Part shown: positions 42,590 to 48,439 of the stretch, piece by piece
How the letters are laid out: the number at the start of each line of letters is the position of its first letter
Numbering within the stretch: the first letter of the stretch is position 1
NCBI GenBank assembly: GCA_014730275.1
Contig: WJIL01000006.1
Span: forward strand, 100,191 to 148,629
Direction: 5' to 3'
Source of the DNA: Candidatus Lokiarchaeota archaeon
GTDB taxonomy: Archaea; Asgardarchaeota; Thorarchaeia; Thorarchaeales; Thorarchaeaceae
Length of the DNA stretch: 48,439 nucleotides
The notes under the pieces: generated by a model
The model's input: the letters and a program-made list of their open reading frames with translations, nothing else
Told to the model about the DNA's origin: nothing
The model's database searches: none
Translations under genes and position numbers: made by a program

Positions 42590-44030
42590 ACTCCTCAGCC
42601 ATGATTGATATCGTATCTTCCTGTTTTTCTGAACCGTTGACCAGCGTAGGTTTCTCATGATTAAGCCCATGTCGAATGACAGCTGCTCCTGAAAGAGATA
42701 TAATTCCACACAAGGTGAGGGTAAGGGGGAAGCCCGCAACTCCAATTAGCCAGCCGAAGAACACAATCTGTGGGATTGCTAGCAATGTTGAAATAGTAGG
42801 AGATAGAGAGTACAGACTGTTACGAATTTTGTTGGGTACCACATCAACCATTTCCCGCTGAGTCAGGATTTGGGCGAATCCCCCAAAGAAGCCTGTCACT
42901 GTGAAGGTTATGGCCATCATTGTAATGGGGAGGATACTTGACGAAGGCACTTGTAGAACCACGAGATCCGTAAACGGAAACAGGAACGTCACCATGTTGC
43001 TGCTGGGGTCTGGTGGGAGAAACTGCATTATCGCTGCAAATGCAATATAGAACACAAAGCCGACACTTTGCAGAACTCGAAATCGTGGAATCCACGTCTC
43101 GGGATCGAATCTTTTGCTCCAGACACCGCTTCGTTCCTGAGATATGATTCCTGCAAAGAACAAGAGAGTCCTGAAGCTTGAAACAGCAACATCAGTCAAT
43201 AGATAGCTGAAATACATCGGGAACAGTATGAGTTGGCCCCAAACAGTCGAAGTGCTCATCACGATGGTTCCGCCAAGGATGACATACAGAATCCATTTGT
43301 CACTGAAGAGATACCGAACGCCGTCCTTCAGAACACCAGTATACTCCTCAAGTGAGGGTTTGTCAGGTCGAACCGCTTCTACTTCTGGGAAATCCTCAAT
43401 GGCCAACATGACAACGATGGCAATTATCCCACAGAGAACACCCTGCAATTGGAATACCCACGCCCTTCCCAGAATAGCAGCGAGAATGCTTCCAGGAATG
43501 AGAGCGGCAGTAGAAACAATTTGAAACAACATTCCGACCCGCCCCCACAGAACGCCAAACTGTTTCCTTTGCTGATCGCCAGGCATCGCAGCAGTGTAGT
43601 TGTTGTCAAACCACGCTTGAAAGGCTCCACTCAATTGGGAATTTCCTATTCCTTGGAGACCATAAATGGCTATGAGCAGTACAATAGGAGTACCTGAGGT
43701 CACAAACGAGGTCAGATAGAAACCCGCGGCAAAACACACGAAAGCAGAACTAATTATGTACCGTTGGCCAATCCAATCTCCGATAGCACCAGTAGGATAA
43801 TCTAGACCCGTCTGAACAGCCAGCTGAACAGCCACAAGAATACCAACAACACTTAGTCCTTCAATGTAGGATCCGTTTCCAACTGCTTCAGCCACGAAAA
43901 TTGTGTAGAATGTTGTGCTCAGTGTTACAGTAGCTGAAACCAGTGGAAGGAATAAAGCTAGGGTCTTAGCTAGATCCAATATCCGATCGTTCGCATCCTT
44001 GAGGCCGAAGAATCTTTCTAGCGTGCTCAT
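42588..44030 (-). CDS. Major facilitator superfamily transporter
   Basis: The 480-residue protein has about twelve membrane helices. The segment GLDYPTGAIGDWIGQRYIISSAF between helices 2 and 3 matches the MFS motif A (GxLaDrxGrr). A long charged loop after helix 6 (EDFPEVEAVRPDKPSLEEY) separates the two halves. It is probably a secondary exporter or importer of a small solute; no substrate motif is evident. The upstream 60 bases hold repeated TGTA-type elements that could be an operator. It ends in a strong terminator. Confidence 0.88.
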   Translation of the reverse strand: MSTLERFFGLKDANDRILDLAKTLALFLPLVSATVTLSTTFYTIFVAEAVGNGSYIEGLSVVGILVAVQLAVQTGLDYPTGAIGDWIGQRYIISSAFVCFAAGFYLTSFVTSGTPIVLLIAIYGLQGIGNSQLSGAFQAWFDNNYTAAMPGDQQRKQFGVLWGRVGMLFQIVSTAALIPGSILAAILGRAWVFQLQGVLCGIIAIVVMLAIEDFPEVEAVRPDKPSLEEYTGVLKDGVRYLFSDKWILYVILGGTIVMSTSTVWGQLILFPMYFSYLLTDVAVSSFRTLLFFAGIISQERSGVWSKRFDPETWIPRFRVLQSVGFVFYIAFAAIMQFLPPDPSSNMVTFLFPFTDLVVLQVPSSSILPITMMAITFTVTGFFGGFAQILTQREMVDVVPNKIRNSLYSLSPTISTLLAIPQIVFFGWLIGVAGFPLTLTLCGIISLSGAAVIRHGLNHEKPTLVNGSEKQEDTISIMAEE

Positions 44031-44348
44031 GAATTAAGCCTCGTACAGTAATTGTACATTATTACATTTTGTTCGGTTATGTTACATTTAAGTCTTTGTT
44101 TCACAGCCATATCCTTGAGTGTTGCTTCGGTCATGGATTCATCCTCAAGACATAGTTGTCTGGTCACCAATCAAGAAGAAAGTGCAAAAATGTGACCAGA
44201 TTTGCGGTCATTTTTGGGCTAAGGTAATACCAAACTGGTGCAGGTAATACTTGACAATCATACCTTATCTCGAAAGAAACTGAAAGCTAGGATACTGCGT
44301 GACACACAAGCTCGCCCATCACATAAGACATGTTTCGGCGAAATAGCT
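44031..44348. other. Intergenic region with repeats upstream of the MFS gene
   Basis: This 318-base gap holds no convincing gene. Near the transporter it contains TGTAC-type repeats (44043-44068) and two TTACATTT copies (44062-44069 and 44082-44089). Farther up there is a perfect 8-base inverted repeat, CTGGTCAC (44160-44167) and GTGACCAG (44192-44199), and a direct repeat GGTAATAC at 44223-44230 and 44243-44250. A TATA-like ACTTAAATG on the minus strand near 44084-44092 may serve the transporter. Functions are not known. Confidence 0.5.
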
Positions 44349-44768
44349 CTACTCATCGATGTATTTGGTTGGAACCTTTGTTGCAGTGCTTACAAGCTCA
44401 CTTGCAGCCTTGGTATATCTCATTATTTTGGACATTGATCCTTGGAGTTTGAATTTCCTAGCCATCAAGCCGCGAATTGGCCCTATTTCACCCTGAAACA
44501 GCGATTTCCAGTTCTTGTATGGACCAGAATAAGTGAACTCTGCGGATTTGTCGCCCTCAACCATTTCTGCATCCCTGCACTTACCATGCCAAAGATCCAA
44601 ATAGAAGCTGATTGGTTCTTCTATGATCTCACCGTCAGCTTCCACCTCAAAAATGAAGTCGCCTTCCCAATCACTTGCAGCGTCCTCATAATCCTCATTT
44701 TCGTTGAGAATCTCTTTGTATCGCTCAATCCACTCCTGCGAAGGAAACACAAGTTTCTCATCATTCAT
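44349..44768 (-). CDS. SCP2 sterol/lipid-transfer-domain protein
   Basis: The 139-residue protein looks like a stand-alone SCP2 domain. It has a helix (QEWIERYKEILNENEDYEDAA), beta strands (GDFIFEVEADG, ISFYLDLWHGKC, SAEFTYSGPYKNWKSLFQGE), and the helical end with the family core pattern GLMARKFKLQGSMSKIMRYTKAASELV. SCP2 domains bind hydrophobic ligands such as acyl chains or isoprenoids. In archaea small SCP2 proteins are poorly characterised. It is cytosolic, with no signal peptide. It may be monocistronic. Confidence 0.75.
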   Translation of the reverse strand: MNDEKLVFPSQEWIERYKEILNENEDYEDAASDWEGDFIFEVEADGEIIEEPISFYLDLWHGKCRDAEMVEGDKSAEFTYSGPYKNWKSLFQGEIGPIRGLMARKFKLQGSMSKIMRYTKAASELVSTATKVPTKYIDE

Positions 44769-45136
44769 GTCACATCACCTGTGAGTATCAATCAGGAGAA
44801 TAGCACATTCCGGGTGATAAGGGTTCTGAAAAGCAATCAGGTTGTTTGGCTTCTGCTCCCACTAGAAGTATTCAATTTCCTTGCGTTGTTCGGCATGCTA
44901 TTTTAGGTTCAATCAAGTATAGTTATCATTTACACACTATGTCCGTGCATCTCCATGATGGTGGTGTCCCATGAAAGAAAACCAATTCATTCTCATTTCA
45001 CTTGTCCTCCTTACCGCATCATTAATTCCCATAGAAGGAGCAAGCATGCTGCAATGCCGATCGCATGGTATCTACTAAAAGCAAAGCGAAAATAGAGGTG
45101 GAAGACTCTTTGTTGTTCGAGGTGCAAGAGTTCCGA
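44769..45136. other. Intergenic region with a short signal-peptide-like ORF
   Basis: In this 368-base gap the only feature I can support is the short frame at 44971-45078 and an overlapping second frame (described separately). The segment next to the SCP2 gene should contain its promoter, but no clear TATA box was picked out. Nothing else was recognised. Confidence 0.4.
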
Positions 45137-45181
45137 CTAGGTGAACCTCTTCAAAACTTGTCTCGAAGAAAGCACCTCTAG
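44971..45181 (+). pseudogene. Possible remnant of a secreted-protein gene
   Basis: An ATG at 44971 with GGTGGTG upstream starts a 35-residue frame that reads as a signal peptide (MKENQFILISLVLLTASLIP, then IEGASMLQC) and stops at 45078. The +1 frame then stays open to 45181 from an ATG at 45065 and encodes a 38-residue charged segment beginning MVSTKSKAKIEVEDSLLFEV. The layout suggests a secreted protein gene cut by a frameshift and truncated at the convergent PHP gene, whose 3' end it overlaps. Chance is possible. Confidence 0.3.
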
Positions 45182-45811
45182 CCCCAATGCAGCGGCTAGC
45201 TCCTTAGCTTTCTGGATACGGCCTACTTCTCTCGGCATGTGAGCATCACTACCAAAAACAAATTCGCATCCTGCCTCTTTGGCCAGTTCAAGAAAGCTTT
45301 CGTTTCGCGGAGGGTAGCGAGAGCTAAGCTCCACAAGCACATCGTTAGATGCAAGTACTTCAGCAACTTTCCTTCCATCCTTCTCTTGATACGAGGTTAG
45401 ATATCCATCGTAATGACCAAGGATGTCAAACTCATGATGTGATGCAGCCCCAGCGACTGCTGACGCCCACGTACGGGAGTCACTTCCCCAGTGAACAGAA
45501 CCGATGAGTATGTCAAATTGCTCTCTTCCTCCAGCAACCTCAGCCAATTCTCCATCGGAAAGGATATCCACCTCGGCCCCGTCCAGGATTTGCAGCCTCC
45601 GAGTAACAGAACGTAATCGTTCAATTTCCCGTCGGCGTTGTTGAATAAGGCCTAAACCGCCTCTTTGTGAGCCACGAGAAGGCCAAAAATGATCCGTGAT
45701 GGCTATGATTGCAAGTCGTCTCTCTTTGGATTTCGTGACAATTTCCTCAATCGAGGAGGAAGCATCCGAGTACTCGGAATGAATATGAAGATCGTATCGT
45801 TGGCCTGGCAT
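45137..45811 (-). CDS. PHP-domain metal-dependent phosphoesterase
   Basis: The 224-residue protein has all PHP metal motifs: YDLHIHSEYSD (motif 1), IAITDH (motif 2), DGAEVD, GSVHW, DILGHYDGY (motif 3) and FVFGSDAHMPREVG (motif 4). This is the histidinol-phosphatase HisK/YcdX-like class, hydrolysing phosphomonoesters with manganese, iron or zinc. No histidine-biosynthesis gene is near, so the substrate is open. It is a single gene on the minus strand and cytosolic. Confidence 0.9.
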   Translation of the reverse strand: MPGQRYDLHIHSEYSDASSSIEEIVTKSKERRLAIIAITDHFWPSRGSQRGGLGLIQQRRREIERLRSVTRRLQILDGAEVDILSDGELAEVAGGREQFDILIGSVHWGSDSRTWASAVAGAASHHEFDILGHYDGYLTSYQEKDGRKVAEVLASNDVLVELSSRYPPRNESFLELAKEAGCEFVFGSDAHMPREVGRIQKAKELAAALGLEVLSSRQVLKRFT

Positions 45812-45913
45812 CGAGCCACACCAGCTTCAGCCTCAATATAACTGCGTTCATAGCCGATGTTTTAGAATAGTAAATGCTTCAGCATCCTGATGGGTAGTAT
45901 GACCTCTAAATGG

Positions 45914-45922
45914 TTATATATC
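45914..45922 (+). promoter_or_regulatory. TATA-like box of the sensor gene
   Basis: TTATATATC is a strong archaeal TATA match. It predicts transcription start near 45945, 15 bases before an in-frame ATG at 45960 and about 108 before the preferred ATG at 46053. Confidence 0.5.
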
Positions 45923-46052
45923 AGCTCAAAGAATATTATGTGGCGTAAAAGACTTCGCCATGCCAAAGACTTGGGAGTACTGGTGGTTGTTCCTTAGTTC
46001 TGCGGCTATTCCGTTCAAACATGTCCAACTCGCAAAGTGGGGAAATCAAGGG

Positions 46053-48439
46053 ATGAAAATTCTGCTTGTTGATGACGAGGCCAACCTTCTTGATATGACA
46101 AAGATATTTCTTGAGAAAGAAAATGAGAGGTTCAATATTGATTCCACAACCTCTGCCAAGAAGGCCCTTGATTTTCTCAGTGAGAATGATTATGATGTCG
46201 TAGTCTCTGATTACGCGATGCCAGAAATGGATGGGCTAGAACTACTAGAAGAATTGAGAAAGGAAACGGATATACCATTCATTCTATTCACTGGCCGGGG
46301 ACGAGAAGAGGTTGCCATGCAAGCTCTGAATCTTGGAGCAGACAGGTACCTCCAGAAAGGCCATGATGTGCGTGTGGCATACGGTATGCTGGCAGATGCA
46401 ATCATTCAGGAAGCAGAACACTACAAATCAGAGAACAAGCGGAGGAGAGCTGAACAACGGTACAAACTCATTGCCAAGCATATGCCCAACGGAATTGTTC
46501 ACATTCTAGATCAAAACCTGCGATTTGTGTTTAGTGCGGGGGAAATGCTGGATAAAATAGGTCTTTCAAATGAAGAACTGATTGGCAAGACTGTTTCAGA
46601 AGTGCTTCCAGAAGATACAGCAAAAATGGTTGAAAGCTATTATCAGAGAGCGTTGAAGGGAGAACCGGTCACCTTCGAGGGAGACTATGCGGGAAAGCAT
46701 TTCCTGCTTAATGTTATTCCTCTTGAAGAAAATGCGGGTGAGATGGAAGGTATTCTAGTTTTAGCAGTAGATATCACTGAGCGTAGGAGCATGGAGGAGG
46801 AAAGGGAACGGCTCATTGGCGAGCTGCGAACCATTAATAAAACCATCGTAGCTGCGAGCCGGACAAAAGGTGTGAATAAGATATGTCAAATGATAGCAGA
46901 AACCGTGCACCAGCTCAACAAAGATAGTATTGTTGCTACAACTCTTTACAATCGGGAAACAGAGAGGGTTACTTTACGAGCTCTAGTAGGTCCAGGAGAG
47001 ATTCGAAATAGAATTCTGAAACTATTTGGGGATAGGATAACCCAGATATCTCTGGATCCCAATGAGATGGGAGAAGCCTCTCATCTCTATACGACAGGGA
47101 AATTAGAACGAATACCTGGAGGCATTTACACCCTCATGGCAGGTAAAGCTTCTCAAACTCTCTGTAACACCGCCGAGAGAATAATGGGCATTGATTCTGC
47201 TTATGCTATCGGCTTTGCACTAGGAGACAAGCCCTATGGTGGGATAACAATACTTCCGCTAAAAGGCCAAGAAGTCCGACACAAGTCCGCAATTGAAACC
47301 CTCACCAGCCATATCTCTGAAATTCTTCAGCGAAGGCAAACAGAAAAAGAGCTTAGACAAAGTGAAGCCATCCATAGAGCAATATTCGAAAATACCGGAA
47401 CGGCTACAGCATTTCTGGAGGAAGACATGACAATTTCACTGGTGAACTCAAAGTGCGAAGAATTGAGTGGGTACTCGAAGGAAGAAATAGAGGGTAAAAT
47501 GAAATGGACGAAATTCACACGAGAAGAAGACCTCGAAAGAATGAAGCGATATCACAAGCTGAGAAGAAAAAACCCTGAATTGGTTCCTAACAGGTACGAG
47601 TTTCAATTTGTCACGAAGAGCGGCGAAATAAGACTTATTGATTTGTTCATATCAATGATTCCTGGAACCAAGAAGAGCATCGTATCACTAGTTGATATAA
47701 CGGAATACAAAGATGCTCAGAAGGAGATTGAGAATCTCAACTCATTGCTAATGGCAATCAGAAACATCAACCAAGTCATTGTACAGGAACCAGACTTCAA
47801 AATCATGCTTCAGAAGATATGTGAGTTCCTTGTGGAAACACGAGGTTACCTTGGTTGTTCTATTGCCTTTTTTGAAGAAGATGACAATCATATCCGTCCA
47901 CTTGTCAGTACGGGGAAGCTTCGGAAAAGCAAAGAGTGGGCCATAACACCTGAAGGCGAAGGTACAGCTCCGGACTGTGTGATGCGTACCCTCTCAACAT
48001 CCGAGATGCAAGTTATTGAAAACACAATGGCATGCACAGATTGTTCCTATATCTTTGGCGAAGGACAATGGCATAGAAATATCGTAATTCCAATGATATC
48101 AAATGAAAAGCCAGTAGGCCTTCTTCGTGTAGTTGTAAGCAGACAGGTTCGGTTGAAGGAACAAGAAAAGAACATACTACAGGAAGTGGCAGGCGATATC
48201 CTGTTCGCAAGAGAAAAGCATGAAGCTGAGCTTAGGCTCAGACAAAGCGAGAGAAGAGCTCGGAGTATCATGGAGGCATCACTGGATGGTATTGCTCTTC
48301 TTGACAGGGAAGGTCGGGTACTTGACTGTAATACCCGATACGCAGCGCGTTTTGATAAGAAGTCTGATGAAATAATAGGAAAGACACCTTGGAAACTACA
48401 TCCTGATGTTAGCGCAAAAAGAAAAGAAGCACTGGAAAG
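46053..48439 (+). CDS. Hybrid sensor with N-terminal receiver and repeated PAS/GAF domains (cut by window end)
   Basis: The frame stays open to the window edge, so at least 795 residues are encoded and the C terminus is missing. Order from ATG 46053: a receiver domain (ILLVDDEANLL; phosphoacceptor Asp53 in SDYAMPEMDG; FTGRG; YLQKGHD); PAS 1 (about 133-250); GAF 1 (about 260-430); PAS 2 (about 434-560, beginning AIFENTGTATAFLEED); GAF 2 (about 563-725); and PAS 3 (from about 727, SIMEASLDGIALLDREG). A kinase domain is expected downstream but is not visible. An in-frame ATG at 45960 would add 31 residues; GGGGAAATCAAGGG before 46053 supports the shorter start. The receiver-first layout is frequent in archaeal sensor kinases. 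Signals are unknown. Confidence 0.9.
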   Translation, partial: MKILLVDDEANLLDMTKIFLEKENERFNIDSTTSAKKALDFLSENDYDVVVSDYAMPEMDGLELLEELRKETDIPFILFTGRGREEVAMQALNLGADRYLQKGHDVRVAYGMLADAIIQEAEHYKSENKRRRAEQRYKLIAKHMPNGIVHILDQNLRFVFSAGEMLDKIGLSNEELIGKTVSEVLPEDTAKMVESYYQRALKGEPVTFEGDYAGKHFLLNVIPLEENAGEMEGILVLAVDITERRSMEEERERLIGELRTINKTIVAASRTKGVNKICQMIAETVHQLNKDSIVATTLYNRETERVTLRALVGPGEIRNRILKLFGDRITQISLDPNEMGEASHLYTTGKLERIPGGIYTLMAGKASQTLCNTAERIMGIDSAYAIGFALGDKPYGGITILPLKGQEVRHKSAIETLTSHISEILQRRQTEKELRQSEAIHRAIFENTGTATAFLEEDMTISLVNSKCEELSGYSKEEIEGKMKWTKFTREEDLERMKRYHKLRRKNPELVPNRYEFQFVTKSGEIRLIDLFISMIPGTKKSIVSLVDITEYKDAQKEIENLNSLLMAIRNINQVIVQEPDFKIMLQKICEFLVETRGYLGCSIAFFEEDDNHIRPLVSTGKLRKSKEWAITPEGEGTAPDCVMRTLSTSEMQVIENTMACTDCSYIFGEGQWHRNIVIPMISNEKPVGLLRVVVSRQVRLKEQEKNILQEVAGDILFAREKHEAELRLRQSERRARSIMEASLDGIALLDREGRVLDCNTRYAARFDKKSDEIIGKTPWKLHPDVSAKRKEALE

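Noticed and set aside
44442-44906. Plus-strand open frame of 154 codons
   Set aside because: It runs antisense across the SCP2-domain gene and has no family-like motif; it is a shadow frame.
45945-45980. TGGCG/CGCCA short inverted repeat before the sensor gene
   Set aside because: A stem of five base pairs across ten bases is expected by chance in a window of this size.
1-48439. tRNA genes, rRNA, CRISPR arrays, insertion sequences
   Set aside because: Reading the gaps showed no tRNA T-arm pattern with matching stems, no regular spaced repeats and no transposase-like protein.

Overview
The window reads as archaeal chromosome, most likely from an Asgard lineage such as Thorarchaeota; this is an inference from gene content, since no rRNA or tRNA was recognised. 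Archaeal signs are TATA-like boxes a short distance upstream of several starts, an Alba-like protein, isopentenyl phosphate kinase, a tungsten-type aldehyde:ferredoxin oxidoreductase, large membrane sensor kinases, and surface proteins with a signal peptide and a C-terminal membrane anchor. Bacterial-looking genes sit among them: formate-THF ligase, FolD, FTCD, and cyanophycin synthetase with cyanophycinase. GTG and TTG starts are common. I saw no insertion sequence, CRISPR array or phage genes; the DNA is gene-dense.

Layout. 1-2.4 kb: SsuA/SsuC-type ABC uptake genes without an ATPase, plus a small zinc-ribbon membrane protein. 2.5-7.8 kb: an Alba-like protein, a zinc-motif membrane protein, a beta-helix surface protein, a saccharopine dehydrogenase-like oxidoreductase and a sugar kinase with an inserted Cys4 motif. 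7.8-11.5 kb: a polytopic histidine kinase and a RuBisCO-like protein lacking several catalytic residues. 11.6-15.8 kb: a tetrahydrofolate C1 cluster (fhs, folD, FTCD). 15.9-25.4 kb: a GHMP kinase, a surface metalloprotease, a polyprenol kinase/isopentenyl phosphate kinase pair, a lipoate ligase, an ABC exporter and a PAP2 phosphatase. 25.5-34.2 kb: an M20 dipeptidase, a methyltransferase, an alcohol dehydrogenase/AOR operon, a nitronate monooxygenase-like protein and a membrane-fused alpha/beta hydrolase. 34.4-42.4 kb: a cyanophycin-type operon (cphA, degenerate cphA paralogue, cphB, M28 peptidase). 42.6-48.4 kb: an MFS transporter with a clear terminator, an SCP2-domain protein, a PHP hydrolase and a receiver/PAS/GAF sensor cut by the window end.

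How the genes fit together. The content suggests a heterotroph living on peptides and organic carbon: peptidases, amino-acid-linked C1 chemistry that could yield ATP through reversed formate-THF ligase, and alcohol/aldehyde oxidation feeding ferredoxin. The most notable part is the minus-strand operon from about 42.4 to 34.4 kb. Its first synthetase keeps its ATP-grasp and Mur-ligase signatures, while the overlapping second has lost them in both ATP sites, and a cyanophycinase and a metallopeptidase follow. This looks like a nitrogen-storage or related isopeptide-polymer system with a catalytic/pseudoenzyme pair. Other points of interest are the RuBisCO-like protein, the isoprenoid kinase pair and the Cys4 kinase.
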